The notes below the pieces were generated by a model. That model made no database searches, was not told the origin of the DNA, and was given only the letters and a program-made list of their open reading frames with translations. The position numbers and the translations under genes are program-made. This document shows positions 15,229 through 26,041 of a DNA stretch of 64,000 bases, piece by piece (position 1 is the stretch's first letter; each line of letters opens with the position of its first letter). Where the stretch lies: positions 248,001-312,000 of the forward strand of contig NZ_SLVP01000002.1 of NCBI RefSeq assembly GCF_004345425.1, in the 5' to 3' direction. Source of the stretch: Paenibacillus sp. BK033. Lineage in GTDB: Bacteria; Bacillota; Bacilli; Paenibacillales; Paenibacillaceae.

Positions 15229-16122
15229 TTATCCCTCCTTCGACTCGTAATGAACCCAGTATTTGGATGACAGGAACAAGACGGCTGTCAGTACCGATAC
15301 GATGACCAGCATAATCCAGGCCATTGCCGACGCGGTACCCATATCGAAAAATTGGAAGCCCTGACGGAACAGGTAAAGCGAATACAGCAAGGTTCCGTCG
15401 AGCGGACCGCCTGTTCCTTTGGAAATAATGTAAGCTGGAACAAACGTCATGAAAGCTCCGATTGTTTGCATAATAGCGTTAAACAATATGATCGGTGTCA
15501 GCATTGGCACCGTAATTTTAAAAAATCGGTTAAACCCATTTGCGCCGTCTACGCTTGCGGCCTCGTATAAGCTGATTGGAATGTTCTTCAGTCCCGCCAG
15601 GAAGATCAGCATCGAAGAACCGAACTGCCAAGCCGACAACGTGATAAGCATCCAAAGCGCCGCCATCGGATCGGCAAACCATCTGACCGCATCCAGGCCT
15701 ACGGCTTCAAGCAAACCGTTGATAATCCCTTTATCGCCGTACAGGTTGCGCCACATGATGGATACGGCTACGCTGCCGCCGATAATGGATGGAAGGTAAA
15801 ACAAGGTCCGATACACGCCGACCGCTCTCGAAGCGGTATTAAGCAGCATGGCAACCATAAGGGCAAAGAACAAACGAAGCGGAACTCCGATAAAGACGTA
15901 CAGGAATGTTACCTTTAACGATTTCCAGAACTTCTTGTCACTCGTGAAGAGATCATGGTAATTGTCGAAGCCAACCCAATTCGGGGTGGTAAACAGGTCA
16001 TAATCGGTAAACGACAAATAAAGGGATGCTAAAATCGGAACAAACGTAAAGACAAGAAAGCCGACAACGAAAGGGCTGATAAACGCGTAACCCGTTAAAT
16101 CTCTCTTAAAAACCGCTTTCAT
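15229..16122 (-). CDS. Carbohydrate ABC transporter permease (MalF/YesP-like)
   Basis: 297 residues with six membrane segments; it begins [27 protein letters not shown], typical of MalF-type short permeases, and has the EAA loop [26 protein letters not shown] (about 200-225). The start at 16122 is chosen because AGGAG lies about 9 bases before it; an in-frame ATG 21 bases further up has no such site. Partner of the permease just downstream and of the lipoprotein binding protein upstream. Likely substrate, from the neighbours, is a pectin or rhamnogalacturonan oligosaccharide. Confidence 0.92.
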   Translation of the reverse strand: MKAVFKRDLTGYAFISPFVVGFLVFTFVPILASLYLSFTDYDLFTTPNWVGFDNYHDLFTSDKKFWKSLKVTFLYVFIGVPLRLFFALMVAMLLNTASRAVGVYRTLFYLPSIIGGSVAVSIMWRNLYGDKGIINGLLEAVGLDAVRWFADPMAALWMLITLSAWQFGSSMLIFLAGLKNIPISLYEAASVDGANGFNRFFKITVPMLTPIILFNAIMQTIGAFMTFVPAYIISKGTGGPLDGTLLYSLYLFRQGFQFFDMGTASAMAWIMLVIVSVLTAVLFLSSKYWVHYESKEG

Positions 16123-16221
16123 ATAAGACCAACTCCTGCACAAGATTCGCTACCGGTGAAACGGCCGGCGCCCATGAGGAGCAGCACGCGTTTCGCGGTG
16201 AAATATAAGCCTTGTTATAAA

Positions 16222-16251
16222 GGATGGCCGGCCGTTCATGGCCAGCCATCC
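16222..16251 (-). terminator. Hairpin between binding-protein and permease genes
   Basis: On the minus strand a 12-bp stem (one G-T pair) with loop ATGAAC is followed by TTTATAA. It lies just after the binding-protein stop codon. Partial termination or mRNA stabilisation here would give more binding protein than permease, as is common in such operons. Confidence 0.65.
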
Positions 16252-16265
16252 CTGCCTGTCATCTC

Positions 16266-17600
16266 TTATTTGTTCTTGGCTAATATCGCATTGGCTTCTT
16301 CGCGGAATTGCTTGGCAGCGTCTTCCGGCGTAATTTGCTGGAAGTCCATTTGCTCCGCAATCGAGCTGAACAAGGTAATAATCTCTGCCGCGCCGATTGG
16401 ATCCGGCGGATCCATTGGCGAGCTATTCTCTTGTGCCCATGCCACATAATCGAATACTTGCTGCTGAGCCGGCTCAAGCGTTGGTTTGATAGCTTCAATG
16501 ACTTTGCTGTTTACAGGTACGCCGCGGTCGCCTTTAATCAGCTTGTTTGCCTCGATATCATTCACGAAGAAGTTGATAAAATCGGCAGCAGCTTCTTTTT
16601 GCTTGGAGTTCTGAGCGATCGAGAAGTACATGCTTGGCTTCAGGTAGAGACCCTTCACGCGGTCAGGATTCGGCATATTCGCCATTTCAAGCGGACGGTT
16701 AGCAACCTGCTGAATGCCCACGAACTGATTGGTCCATTGCCAGATCCCCACTTGCTGTCCTTTAACAAGGAGATCGTCTTCCAAACCTTTAATTTGCGCT
16801 TTCACGTCCGGCGGAGGCGTATCCCCGTCTTTCACGAGCTGTGCCAGCGGCTTGAAGAAATCAACGAACAGCTGGTCGTCATCGTATCCGAGCGCCGTGC
16901 CTTCCGCATTGTAGAGATGCTGGCCTTTCGTACGCAGGTAGTAGCCGAAGAATACTTCCGGACGGAAGCCGTTATCGAAGTAGAGTCCCGCTTCCTTCGC
17001 TTTCGACGCAAGAGCGAAATAGTCGTCCCAAGTCCAGTCATCTGCGGGCTTGTCTACGCCAAGCTTCTTCAGCAATTCAGGATCATATTGGAAGTTTACG
17101 GTGTTTACGCCAAGGTTAAAGCCATAAAGCTTGTCGCCTAATTTACCGCCGGAGATCGCGTTCTCCGAAATATCCGTTGTGTCGATCTGTTTGTTCAGGT
17201 AAGGCGTAAGATCGGCCAGCTGGCCCTTGGAGCCGTATTGCGACAGGTAGGAGATATCCATCTGCACGATGTCCGGCAGCTCGCTTGCAGCGGCTTCGGG
17301 AGCAAGCTTCTTCCAGTAATCGTCAAAGTTGGCGTATTCGGACTCGATCTTCACGTTTGGATGAGCGGCCTCATACATTTTGATAACTTCCAGCGTGTAA
17401 TCGTGTCGAGGCTGCGAACCCCACCAAGCGATACGGAGCGTAATGTTTTTCCCCGTGTCCGTTTTCCCGGCATTTGCATTTGCCGAAGTGCTTGCCCCCG
17501 TATTGGCGGCTTGATTTGCGTTGTTATTGTTGCCTCCGCCGCATGCCGTAAGAGTCGTAGCCAAGATGAGTGCGATTGCTGCTGATAGCTTCTTTCCCAT
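16266..17600 (-). CDS. Extracellular sugar-binding lipoprotein (ABC solute-binding family 1)
   Basis: 444 residues. Signal peptide with lipobox LTAC (Cys20), followed by an Asn/Ala/Gly/Thr-rich linker, then a family-1 (MalE-type) binding fold: ITLRIAWWGSQPRHDYTLEVIKMYEAAHPNVKIE and 'DIVQMDISYLSQYGSKGQLADLTPYL'. The WWG plus large aromatic content fits oligosaccharide binding. It delivers substrate to the two permeases encoded downstream. A YesMN-type two-component system upstream on the same strand probably switches it on. A cre-like palindrome lies just before the ribosome binding site (GAGGAAGGGG). Confidence 0.92.
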   Translation of the reverse strand: MGKKLSAAIALILATTLTACGGGNNNNANQAANTGASTSANANAGKTDTGKNITLRIAWWGSQPRHDYTLEVIKMYEAAHPNVKIESEYANFDDYWKKLAPEAAASELPDIVQMDISYLSQYGSKGQLADLTPYLNKQIDTTDISENAISGGKLGDKLYGFNLGVNTVNFQYDPELLKKLGVDKPADDWTWDDYFALASKAKEAGLYFDNGFRPEVFFGYYLRTKGQHLYNAEGTALGYDDDQLFVDFFKPLAQLVKDGDTPPPDVKAQIKGLEDDLLVKGQQVGIWQWTNQFVGIQQVANRPLEMANMPNPDRVKGLYLKPSMYFSIAQNSKQKEAAADFINFFVNDIEANKLIKGDRGVPVNSKVIEAIKPTLEPAQQQVFDYVAWAQENSSPMDPPDPIGAAEIITLFSSIAEQMDFQQITPEDAAKQFREEANAILAKNK

Positions 17601-17625
17601 GTTTCTAGCGCCCCTTCCTCAAACC

Positions 17626-17641
17626 ATGTAAGTGTTTACAT
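17626..17641. promoter_or_regulatory. cre-like palindrome upstream of the binding-protein gene
   Basis: ATGTAA-GTGT-TTACAT is a perfect palindrome. On the minus strand it reads TGTAAACACTTACA, one base from the CcpA cre consensus core TGTAAACGCTTACA. It is 26 bases before the start codon, a place where binding would repress transcription. Confidence 0.45.
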
Positions 17642-17717
17642 TTCCTATAGTACAGTTAAAAAGGAGAGCCCGGAATCGAATAACCAGTGATTTTTCGTCA
17701 AAAAACAGACATCTTGT

Positions 17718-19277
17718 TTAAGAGAATTTCTTGAAATCCGATGGTGACTTTCCGGTATATTTCTTAAAGACCTGGCTGAAATAATGAGGATTGTCGCCGA
17801 ATCCAAGCTGCTCAGCCAGTTCAAATACTTTAACGTCGCTGCTTGCCTCGATTAGCTCGAGCGCTTTGTCCATTCGCGTTTTCATGACATAATTCGAAAA
17901 TTTATCCCCAGTCTCTTTTTTGAACAGCTTGCCTAAGTAATCCGCATTCATGTACAATATCTCGCTTGCCGCCCACTGCAGGGAAAGCGCCGGATTGCTC
18001 AAATGCTCGCTGACGATATTCATCATTTTTTGAATGATTCCCGAATGCCTGCAGGATTGTATCTCGTAGTTCTCCTGGCAAATCCGCTTTGCGGCCTCCT
18101 CTACAAAGCTTTGCAGCGCCTGCAAGGTGCTGAGGGATTCAAGCTTGGCCAGCAGCTGCAAATATTCGTTCATCCGCTTTGGCTCCGCCTGCCGGATTAA
18201 CGCTACGTACAAGGGAATCACATACGATTTGGCCGTGGAGTTATCCAGCCTAAGCTCCGCCAGAATCCGGAATGCTTCCTCAAGCTCCTTGTTCACCTCT
18301 TCCCAGTTGCCTGATTTGGCCGCCATGCAGAGCTGCGTATCGTCAAACAGAAAAGCCTGCTCCTCTTGCTCATCCTGCTGCTGGATGTCCCGAACCGTGA
18401 TGAGGCTTCCCCCGCCTAAATAGAAGCGATGATTCAGACAGCTTCGCGTATCCATGTACATTTTCCGGGCTTCCGCCAGCTCGCCGGCATCACTGATCGC
18501 TATGGTTGTATCCAGCTTGAAATACCCCGTGAAAGTCCGTTTGACATCCGCCAAAATGCTCAGCAGCTCGCTTTCGGGATACTGGTCCCGAATCAGGATC
18601 AGCAGCTGACTGCCTAACGTAGTGCTGAGCAGAATGGTAGGCTTGCCGATTATGTCTTCTGCGATATTTTTCAACGCAAACAGATGATCGAACTCGAAAG
18701 GACCCTCGAGCTGACACAAAAGCAGCCGGGCTTCCAGATTCTCGAGCTGAATGCCGAACAGCCTGCCGTACTCGTCCCATTCGCGGCGCCCGTAGCGCTT
18801 GTTCGTAACATACTCCTTCAGGAATTGCTCCTTCGCGCTGGGCAGCACCTTCTTCAGCTCCTCCTGCATGCGCTGCAGGAAGGCATCGGTACTTCGTTCC
18901 TGATCAAGCTGCTCTACGACCGACACTATCGCTTCGGCAATCGTATTTTCGTTGCAGGGCTTCAGCAAATAATGCTTGACCCCGTACTGCATCGCTTGAC
19001 GGGCATATTCGAAATCGCCAAAGCCGCTAAGCATAATGCACGCGATATGCGGATAAGCCTCCTTCACCCGCTTCACCAGACTAAGGCCGTCCATCCCCGG
19101 CATGCGGATATCGCTGATAATAATGTCCGGCGGCTGCGTCTCGATAAACTGCAGCGCTTCCAATCCGTTGCGCGCCGTACCGGCAAGCTGCGTCCCGTAT
19201 TTATCCCAGTCCATGAGAGAAGCGATACCCTCCAGAATAATCCGTTCGTCGTCAATCAGCAGCACTTTATGCTTCAT
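17718..19277 (-). CDS. AraC-type response regulator (YesN-like)
   Basis: 519 residues. The receiver domain (1-120) has the acidic pair Asp9-Asp10, the phosphorylation site Asp56 (IISDIRMPGMDG) and Lys in HYLLKPC. A ~280-residue linker follows, then two AraC helix-turn-helix motifs at the C-terminus (SLQWAASEILYMNADYLGKLFKKETG and 'VFELAEQLGFGDNPHYFSQVFKKYTGKSPSDF'). Its start codon overlaps the last 4 bases of the kinase gene. It should activate the adjacent sugar importer when the kinase senses substrate, as YesN is thought to do for rhamnogalacturonan uptake in B. subtilis. Confidence 0.93.
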   Translation of the reverse strand: MKHKVLLIDDERIILEGIASLMDWDKYGTQLAGTARNGLEALQFIETQPPDIIISDIRMPGMDGLSLVKRVKEAYPHIACIMLSGFGDFEYARQAMQYGVKHYLLKPCNENTIAEAIVSVVEQLDQERSTDAFLQRMQEELKKVLPSAKEQFLKEYVTNKRYGRREWDEYGRLFGIQLENLEARLLLCQLEGPFEFDHLFALKNIAEDIIGKPTILLSTTLGSQLLILIRDQYPESELLSILADVKRTFTGYFKLDTTIAISDAGELAEARKMYMDTRSCLNHRFYLGGGSLITVRDIQQQDEQEEQAFLFDDTQLCMAAKSGNWEEVNKELEEAFRILAELRLDNSTAKSYVIPLYVALIRQAEPKRMNEYLQLLAKLESLSTLQALQSFVEEAAKRICQENYEIQSCRHSGIIQKMMNIVSEHLSNPALSLQWAASEILYMNADYLGKLFKKETGDKFSNYVMKTRMDKALELIEASSDVKVFELAEQLGFGDNPHYFSQVFKKYTGKSPSDFKKFS

Positions 19278-21034
19278 ATTCTCTCCCCCATTTCGATTGG
19301 CAGATACAAGATAATCCGTGTGTCCTGCTGCGGAACGCTTTCTACCCGAATGCCATAGGCTTCTCCAAACAGCATCTTGATACGGTCCTCAATGTTGCGC
19401 AGACCGATTCCCGTTCCCCTCGGCTCGATTTCTCCGTTTCTAAGCCGTTCAATGACATCCGGCGCAAGCCCCGGACCGTTATCCGCAACGGTGATGGCAA
19501 TGCCGCCTTCGTATTCTTCGGCCGTAATCGTGATGACGCAAGCTTCGATCATTTGCTCCAGCCCGTAATGGATCGCGTTCTCGACCAGCGGCTGCAGGCT
19601 GAGCTTCGGCACATAGACGCCTGACAGACGGTCGGGGATCCGGTTCTCGAAGACAAGCCGCTCTTCGAATCGGATATGCTGGATCGCAATGTAATGGCTG
19701 ACCAGCCGCATTTCATCTTCGAGAGTCACGGTTGGCTGCTTGTGGCTGATCGTGCTGCGAAGCAAGTAACCCAGCGATTCGACCATAATGGAGATCTGCT
19801 TATGCCCGGCGATTTTGGCTGACCAGTTAATGGATTCCAGCGTATTGTACAAAAAATGCGGATTAATCTGCGCCTGCAGCGCTTTGAATTCCGTATCCTT
19901 GATAGTCAGCTGCTTTACGTAATTTTCGTTGATCAGCTCGTCAATTCGTCCCACCATCATCCGGAAGTTGCGCTGCAGCTGGCCGGCTTCATCCTTCGCG
20001 AGATTGCGCTCCTCCGGCTCTTCCGCAAATTCGAAATGTCCAAGCTGAATTCGCTTCATTCTCTGATTCAGCCGTTCTATAGGCCCCGTTATGGAGCGGG
20101 AGAAGCTGAGCGCGGCCCCCAAAATTAGAACCGAAAGCAGAATATACACGATAATAACGGTATTTTTAGCCGATTCCGTTGTATGGAAGATCTGATCGTA
20201 AGGCATTACGTTTACGTACACCCAATCCAAATAGCCGGAGGAATAATAAGTGATGAAATATTTTTTGCCCGACAACGATACTATCTTGAAGCCCTGCTGT
20301 CCGGTTAACGGCAAGGAGGTCAGATTCATTCCGTTAGGCTGATCATGCGGATAGACCAAATTGCCGCCCTTTTGCATGATGGCAAAATACGCTTTGGAAT
20401 TGTCTGCCGAGGTTACAAGATCGCTATAAAGGCGGTCAATGTCGATTCTGACCGCCATATTGCCCAGATGATCCAGCTCCAGCCCGTCCACCCTGCGGAT
20501 TTCCCGGCCCGCAATCAGCGCGTTATCTCCGTAATCCGGAAAGACGAACTGTACGCCGCCGTTTGTTTTGTTGGTTTCGTTTACCACTTGCGCGTTGCGC
20601 TCGGTTGACAAATTAATCATCTTGTAACCGTTTCCATATTGCTTCTTGAAAACATCCATCACATGAAACGACAGTATATATTTCTCGTTGCTGGTGAAGG
20701 TCAAGAGCCTCTGCCGTATATTAACCGCTGTCAGATAATTGCTGTATTCGGAGCCGCCTGCCTTGATCTCGCTCAAATAATCCTGAATATAACTGTCCGT
20801 CGCGATCTTGAAGGAGATCTTCTCCATATTGCGGAGCTCCTTCTCGACGCCTAGCGAAGCGCTGTTCAGGGCGCTGGCCGACTGCTTGTAAATTTCCTTG
20901 TCGTAGGCGTGAAAGGCATACTTCATGACCGCAAAGGTTGCAATGCCGATAACCGCCATCATAAAAGCTAGCAGGACGATTATTTTATACTTGATGCGCA
21001 AATTATAATAGAAAGCTAATATCCCCTGCCTCAA
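19274..21034 (-). CDS. Sensor histidine kinase (YesM-like)
   Basis: 586 residues: membrane segment 1 near 15-35, an extracytoplasmic sensor (~35-280), membrane segment 2 (VIIVYILLSVLILGAALSFS), HAMP, then the His-kinase domain with the phospho-acceptor in QAQINPHFLYNTLESINW and an ATPase domain with NAIHYGLEQ and DNGPGLA. Partner of the regulator encoded next (4-base overlap). TTG 21034 is chosen as start because GGGGGGA lies 7 bases before it and it begins the usual MRQGILAFYYNLRIKYK end; the alternative ATG at 21067 has no ribosome binding site. It is 132 bases after rhaB on the same strand with no strong terminator between, so read-through is possible. Confidence 0.92.
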   Translation of the reverse strand: MRQGILAFYYNLRIKYKIIVLLAFMMAVIGIATFAVMKYAFHAYDKEIYKQSASALNSASLGVEKELRNMEKISFKIATDSYIQDYLSEIKAGGSEYSNYLTAVNIRQRLLTFTSNEKYILSFHVMDVFKKQYGNGYKMINLSTERNAQVVNETNKTNGGVQFVFPDYGDNALIAGREIRRVDGLELDHLGNMAVRIDIDRLYSDLVTSADNSKAYFAIMQKGGNLVYPHDQPNGMNLTSLPLTGQQGFKIVSLSGKKYFITYYSSGYLDWVYVNVMPYDQIFHTTESAKNTVIIVYILLSVLILGAALSFSRSITGPIERLNQRMKRIQLGHFEFAEEPEERNLAKDEAGQLQRNFRMMVGRIDELINENYVKQLTIKDTEFKALQAQINPHFLYNTLESINWSAKIAGHKQISIMVESLGYLLRSTISHKQPTVTLEDEMRLVSHYIAIQHIRFEERLVFENRIPDRLSGVYVPKLSLQPLVENAIHYGLEQMIEACVITITAEEYEGGIAITVADNGPGLAPDVIERLRNGEIEPRGTGIGLRNIEDRIKMLFGEAYGIRVESVPQQDTRIILYLPIEMGERI

Positions 21035-21166
21035 AACGTGGTCCCCCCAGTCATCATGCGCAAGCATCGGAAATGAAGAAAAGGCAGCAAATACAGCGAG
21101 TTAATCCCCGCAGTACCGCTGCCCGTAAATACTTGCTTTTACGCTAGGTCACTGGTGGATAGACTC

Positions 21167-22639
21167 TTAACGGAGCGCTGTAATCTCCAGGAATCGTCCG
21201 TATCCATCATACCATGCATCCCCTTGTTCAGGGTCGTAAACCGTAACCGGGAAAGAATCCCTGATAACGCGGCGGGCTTCCCATATATCCGCGAATTCGC
21301 CTCCGGCAATCCATTGAACCGCCAGATTGCCAATCGCGCTTCCTTCCGCGGGTCCAGCCCATACCGGCTTGCCGATCGCATTTGCCGTCCATTGGCACAG
21401 CAGCGTATTATGAATGCCGCCGCCTACCATATGAAGACCGTTAAACTGCTGGCCGGACAACCGTTCCGTCAACTCCAGCACGTAACGGTATTTGAAAGCC
21501 AGGCTTTCCAATACGCAGCGGACAAGCGTGCCTGCATCCTCCGGAACCGGCTGATTCGTCTTCCGGCAATAGGCCTTGATTCTCGCCGGCATATCGCCTG
21601 GCGCCATAAACACGGGATCGTCCGGGTCGATAAAGGCCGTAAACGCAGGAGCTTCGCCCGCAAGCTTAACAAGCTCGGGGAAGCTGTACTCCTGTCCGGA
21701 ACGCTCCCATTCCCTCCTGCTCTCCTGCAGAATCCATAAGCCCATGATGTTCTTCAACAGACGGTAAGTACCGCCAAAGCCGCCTTCATTCGTAAAATTA
21801 AGCTGCTCCGCTTCCGCCGTCATAATCGGCTCTTGGATCTCCGTTCCGAGCAGCGACCATGTTCCGCAGCTTAAGTAAGCGAAGGAGCGTTCAAGCGCCG
21901 GTACGGCGACAACGGCCGATGCCGTATCATGCTCCGCCACGGCATGAACCGCAATCGGGCCAAGTCCAAGCTCCTCTTGAACGGATGGCTGCAAATACCC
22001 GGCTCTCGATCCGGGCTGAAGCACTTGTCCGAACAAGGACTCCGGCAAGCCAAGATGCTTAAGCAAACCCTCATCCCATTGCCGCTTGAGCGGATTGTAG
22101 AGTTGAGTGGTCGTTGCGTTGGAAAACTCGTTGTGCATTTCGCCGGTCAGGAAATACCGAAGCAGATCCGGAATCATCAGGAAACGCTTCGCTGCGGCAA
22201 GCTGCGGAGATTGATGAACTTTGGCTGCATAAAGCTGATAGATCGTATTAAACGGCAGGAACTGAATGCCCGTCCGCTTGAAGATTTCCGCAGGCGTTAA
22301 TTCATCCTGAAGTCTCTCCATCATGCCGGCGCTTGAAAGGTCGCGATAATGAAGAGGATTGCCAAGCAAACTTCCGTCTGCGGCGATAAGTCCGTAGTCA
22401 ACCGCCCAGGAATCAATGCCGACGCTTTGCGGCACTACCCCTTTATGCTTGGCTTTAAGCAGGCCTTGCTTGATCTCATGGTACAACCGCAGAATATCCC
22501 AGTGCAGACGGTCGCCCGTCTGCACCGGATCGTTAGGAAAGCGGTGAAGCTCTTCGGTTACGATCTTGCCGTCCTTCAGACGGCCAAGGATCGCTCTTCC
22601 GCTGCTTGCACCGAGGTCAAATGCCAATATGTCCGACAA
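21167..22639 (-). CDS. rhaB: Rhamnulokinase
   Basis: 490 residues, FGGY kinase family. N-terminal phosphate loop ILAFDLGASSGRAILG, the rhamnulokinase-specific GIDSWAVDYGL (residues ~73-83), and the C-terminal ATP-site 'FNGLHMVGGGIHNTLLCQWTANAIGKPVWAGPAEGSAIGN'. It phosphorylates L-rhamnulose to L-rhamnulose-1-phosphate. The start is TTG with AGGAGGG 8 bases before it. It is 12 bases downstream of rhaA and the last gene of the rhaEW-rhaA-rhaB unit. Confidence 0.95.
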   Translation of the reverse strand: MSDILAFDLGASSGRAILGRLKDGKIVTEELHRFPNDPVQTGDRLHWDILRLYHEIKQGLLKAKHKGVVPQSVGIDSWAVDYGLIAADGSLLGNPLHYRDLSSAGMMERLQDELTPAEIFKRTGIQFLPFNTIYQLYAAKVHQSPQLAAAKRFLMIPDLLRYFLTGEMHNEFSNATTTQLYNPLKRQWDEGLLKHLGLPESLFGQVLQPGSRAGYLQPSVQEELGLGPIAVHAVAEHDTASAVVAVPALERSFAYLSCGTWSLLGTEIQEPIMTAEAEQLNFTNEGGFGGTYRLLKNIMGLWILQESRREWERSGQEYSFPELVKLAGEAPAFTAFIDPDDPVFMAPGDMPARIKAYCRKTNQPVPEDAGTLVRCVLESLAFKYRYVLELTERLSGQQFNGLHMVGGGIHNTLLCQWTANAIGKPVWAGPAEGSAIGNLAVQWIAGGEFADIWEARRVIRDSFPVTVYDPEQGDAWYDGYGRFLEITALR

Positions 22640-22651
22640 ACGGTCGCCCTC

Positions 22652-23911
22652 CTAATCGCGCTTTTGCAATACGTTTCGTTCGTATTCTTTCACTTCGCTG
22701 ATCCACTGCTCGCGCACCGGAACGCCTTTTGTCGCGCAATAGTAATCCCAGATCGCGCCAAACGGATACGATTTGAACTCTTCGGTGAGCGCAAGGCGCG
22801 TCGTATAGTCGCCTTCCAGCTCGATTTTTTTCAGCGTTTCCACCGGCTCGAGCATCGCGCGTAGCAAAGCCTTGATAGTGTTGCGCGTGCCAACCACCCA
22901 AGCGGCTACGCGGTTAATACTGGCATCGAAGAAATCGAGACCGATATGGGTTGTGCCCAGCAGATCATGACGAACCAGCTCTCTGCCGATCTCAAGCAGC
23001 TCATCGTCCATGATGACGACATGGTCGCTGTCCCATCTCATCGGACGGCTCACGTGAAGAAGAATGCCGCTTGTGAACAGAGCAAGAGATGACAGCTTAT
23101 TCGAGATGACCTCCGTCGGATGGAAATGACCCGCATCCAGACAGATCAGCTTGTTATTCTGCAAGCCGTAGCCCATATAAAATTCGTGGGAGCCAACGAC
23201 ATACGCTTCCGAACCAAGCCCGAACAGCTTGCTCTCCACCGCATCCAGGTTGTATTTAGGATCAAGCGGCTCCGCAAACACTTCATCAAGCGAAGCTTTC
23301 AGTCGTTTGCGCGGAGTCATCCGGTCTACGGGATTATCCTTGAAGCCGTCCGGAACCCAGACGTTGGTCACGCAGGTCTGGCCCAGCTGCTCGCCAAAGT
23401 AAGCGCCGATTCGGCGGGAAGCCTTGCAGTGGTCAATCCAGAACTGGCGGATCTCCGGATCCGGATGGCTCAGCGTAAAGCCGTCGCTCGATTTCTCGTG
23501 AGAGAAGCAGGTTGGATTAAAGTCGAGTCCAAGCCCTTGCTCCTTCGCCCAGGTTACCCAGTTTTCGTAATGACGAGGTTCAAGCTGATCCAGCTCAACC
23601 TTCTCGCTCGTATCCGTATAGATCGCGTGAAGGTTTACTTTATGCTTGCCCGGAATGAGGGAGAAGGCTTTCTCCAGATCGGAGCGAAGCTCCTCCGGCG
23701 TTCTTGCCGCGCCCGGATATTGGCCGGTAACCGAAATGCCGCCGGTTAATTCCTGGTCCGCGTTCAGGAAGCCTTTTACGTCGTCGCCTTGCCAGCAATG
23801 CATGGAGACTTTGACCGTCTCCAGCTTGCGCAGTACTTCATCCGTATCAATCCCATGCTGGGCGTACAATGCTTTCGCCGCTTCATAAGCTTGCTTTACA
23901 TTTTGGTCCAT
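22652..23911 (-). CDS. rhaA: L-rhamnose isomerase
   Basis: 419 residues, identical in length to well-known RhaA proteins, with [15 protein letters not shown] at the N-terminus and the metal-binding segments [21 protein letters not shown] and [18 protein letters not shown]. It converts L-rhamnose to L-rhamnulose using Mn/Zn. The ATG at 23911 is chosen over one 54 bases upstream since AAGGAGG lies about 10 bases before it. Located between rhaEW (19 bases upstream) and rhaB. Confidence 0.96.
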   Translation of the reverse strand: MDQNVKQAYEAAKALYAQHGIDTDEVLRKLETVKVSMHCWQGDDVKGFLNADQELTGGISVTGQYPGAARTPEELRSDLEKAFSLIPGKHKVNLHAIYTDTSEKVELDQLEPRHYENWVTWAKEQGLGLDFNPTCFSHEKSSDGFTLSHPDPEIRQFWIDHCKASRRIGAYFGEQLGQTCVTNVWVPDGFKDNPVDRMTPRKRLKASLDEVFAEPLDPKYNLDAVESKLFGLGSEAYVVGSHEFYMGYGLQNNKLICLDAGHFHPTEVISNKLSSLALFTSGILLHVSRPMRWDSDHVVIMDDELLEIGRELVRHDLLGTTHIGLDFFDASINRVAAWVVGTRNTIKALLRAMLEPVETLKKIELEGDYTTRLALTEEFKSYPFGAIWDYYCATKGVPVREQWISEVKEYERNVLQKRD

Positions 23912-23930
23912 CGGTATGGGGGCCTCCTTC

Positions 23931-26000
23931 TCAGCGTGTGAATGCAGCCGGTACGCCGCCGTCAATCGTCAGCATGCAGCCGGTTGTTTTGTCCGATTTC
24001 GAGGATGCGAAGAAAGCAATGCCTTCGGCGATATCTCTCGGATAAATATTGACGAGCAGCGTAGTCCGTTTGCGGTAGTGCTCTTCCAATTGGTCCGGCT
24101 CGATGCCGTAAGCCGCGGCGCGTTCGTTGCGCCATGCGCCATTCCAGATCGCGGAGCCCTGCAGTATCGCATCCGGCAGAATCGTATTGACGCGAATGCC
24201 GAATTCGCCGCCTTCCGCAGCGATGCAGCGTGCCAGATGAGCTTCCAGCGCTTTCGCCGAGCTGTAAGCCGTAACGCTTTTGCCTGCGAAGATCGAGTTT
24301 TTGGAGCCGATGAACACCATGTTGCCGCCAATGCCCTGCTGCTTCATCAGCTTGAACGCTTCGCGGGCAACAAGGAAATAACCGGTTCCAAGGACGTTAA
24401 TATTCAGATTCCATTCTTTGAGGGAGGTTTCGTCAAACGGGCTGGATGTTGCCAGGCCAGCGTTGTTGACGATAATATCCACGCCGCCGTAGACGAGGGC
24501 TACTTCCGCATAAGCTGCCTGTACCGCTTGCTCGTCCGTAACGTCCATTTTCACGGCATAAGCGCGGTTCTCGCCGTATTTGTCGTTAATTTCCTGCGCA
24601 ACCTTCTCCGCGCCTTCCAGATTCAAGTCGGCCAGCACGACATGCGCGCCTTCCGATACGAGGCGGCGGGCCGTCTCGCTGCCGATCCCGCCGGCACCGC
24701 CCGTAATAAAGGCAACCTTGCGGGAGAATTCGGCTTCAGCCGGAGCCAGCGACAGCTTGTAAAGCTCAAGCGGCCAGTATTCCACGTTGTACGACTCGTT
24801 CGCGCTCAGCGACACGAAGTTGCCAAGCGCCGTCGCGCCGCGCATAACGGAAATGGCACGGTGGTACAAAGCGCCGCTCACTTGCGACAGCGCCCAGCTC
24901 TTGCCCGTGTTGATCATGCCAATACCAGGAATCAGGATCACGCGCGGAGCCGCTTCGAACATCACGTCGCCTTCATTTTTGTTTTCCTCGAAATAAGCTT
25001 TGTATTGCTCTTTATAAGCGGCAACGCCTTCAATCAATTTCGACTTCAGGCCATCGATATCCTCCGCGTTAGGCGTCCAATCGATAAAGAGCGGAACAAC
25101 CTTCGTGTGAACGAGATGGTCGGGGCAGGCTGCGCCTACTTGCGACAGCTGCGGAGCGTCCGCGCCGCCAACGAAAGCCAGCACATCGTCTTGATCGTCG
25201 AACGAGAGAATCATTTTCTTCACGTCGGATACGGCTCCGCGGATCGTAGGCATTACCTGCGATACGATTTGACGGCGAATCTCTGCCGGAAGCGCTTCAT
25301 GCTTCACGCCCCCGAACAATTTGGCTTCGTTGACGCGGGCTTCGATGAAAGCTTCCGCTTCATTAATAATCTTGATGGTCTGCGCGTAGCATTCCTCGGA
25401 CGTTTCGCCCCAAGTTACGAGGCCATGCTTCTCCATCAGAACAAGCTCGGCATTCGGATTAGCCAGCACGCCTTCCGCGATCATTTTCGATAGAGTAAAG
25501 CCAGGACGCACGTAAGGCACCCATACGAAGCGGTTGCCGAAAATCTCTTCCGCCAGATGGCGGCCGTTATCCGCGCAGCACAGGCTGATAATCGCATCCG
25601 GATGCGTATGGTCCACATGCTTGAATGGCAGGAAGGCATGCAGCAGCGTCTCGATCGAAGCACGCGGATGCTTCGCGTCGATCATGCAATTGCCAAGGTA
25701 AGCAACCATCTCTTCGTCTGTCATGGCATCGCGTTCGAACAATGGACGGATATCCTCCATGCGGAGACCGGTGAAGTTCGCCGCTTTCATCGAACCAAGG
25801 TCCGAACCGCTGCCTTTCACGTACATCACTTCAATATCGCGGCCGCGGAAATCTTTTACCGTTGTTTTCGTGGAAGTATTGCCGCCGTAAATGTTGCACA
25901 CGCGGCGGTCTGCTCCGATCAGGTTAGAGCGATAAACCAATTGATCGAGTCCGTTCGTAAATTCAGATGCTTTAGATGATTGCCATAAGCTTTGTACCAT
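23931..26000 (-). CDS. rhaEW: Bifunctional rhamnulose-1-phosphate aldolase / L-lactaldehyde dehydrogenase
   Basis: 689 residues, the same length as B. subtilis YuxG (RhaEW). The N-terminal ~420 residues are a class II aldolase domain ([29 protein letters not shown] with metal His residues, '[12 protein letters not shown]'). The C-terminal ~260 residues are an SDR ([36 protein letters not shown]). It splits rhamnulose-1-phosphate to DHAP and L-lactaldehyde and oxidises the aldehyde to lactate. GGAGG is 8 bases before ATG 26000. First gene of the rhamnose operon, behind a promoter with AT-rich repeats. Confidence 0.94.
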   Translation of the reverse strand: MVQSLWQSSKASEFTNGLDQLVYRSNLIGADRRVCNIYGGNTSTKTTVKDFRGRDIEVMYVKGSGSDLGSMKAANFTGLRMEDIRPLFERDAMTDEEMVAYLGNCMIDAKHPRASIETLLHAFLPFKHVDHTHPDAIISLCCADNGRHLAEEIFGNRFVWVPYVRPGFTLSKMIAEGVLANPNAELVLMEKHGLVTWGETSEECYAQTIKIINEAEAFIEARVNEAKLFGGVKHEALPAEIRRQIVSQVMPTIRGAVSDVKKMILSFDDQDDVLAFVGGADAPQLSQVGAACPDHLVHTKVVPLFIDWTPNAEDIDGLKSKLIEGVAAYKEQYKAYFEENKNEGDVMFEAAPRVILIPGIGMINTGKSWALSQVSGALYHRAISVMRGATALGNFVSLSANESYNVEYWPLELYKLSLAPAEAEFSRKVAFITGGAGGIGSETARRLVSEGAHVVLADLNLEGAEKVAQEINDKYGENRAYAVKMDVTDEQAVQAAYAEVALVYGGVDIIVNNAGLATSSPFDETSLKEWNLNINVLGTGYFLVAREAFKLMKQQGIGGNMVFIGSKNSIFAGKSVTAYSSAKALEAHLARCIAAEGGEFGIRVNTILPDAILQGSAIWNGAWRNERAAAYGIEPDQLEEHYRKRTTLLVNIYPRDIAEGIAFFASSKSDKTTGCMLTIDGGVPAAFTR

Positions 26001-26041
26001 TTTGTTTACCTCCGAATACGTTGTTTTATCTTTATGTTTTG

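Noticed and set aside
16222..16251. GGCCGGCC-rich hairpin as a mobile-element end or REP element
   Set aside because: Single copy here and placed exactly between binding-protein and permease genes, where processing hairpins are usual.
23916..25493. 525-codon open frame on the plus strand opposite rhaEW
   Set aside because: Antisense to a conserved bifunctional enzyme, rich in Arg and His as mirror frames are; no start signals.
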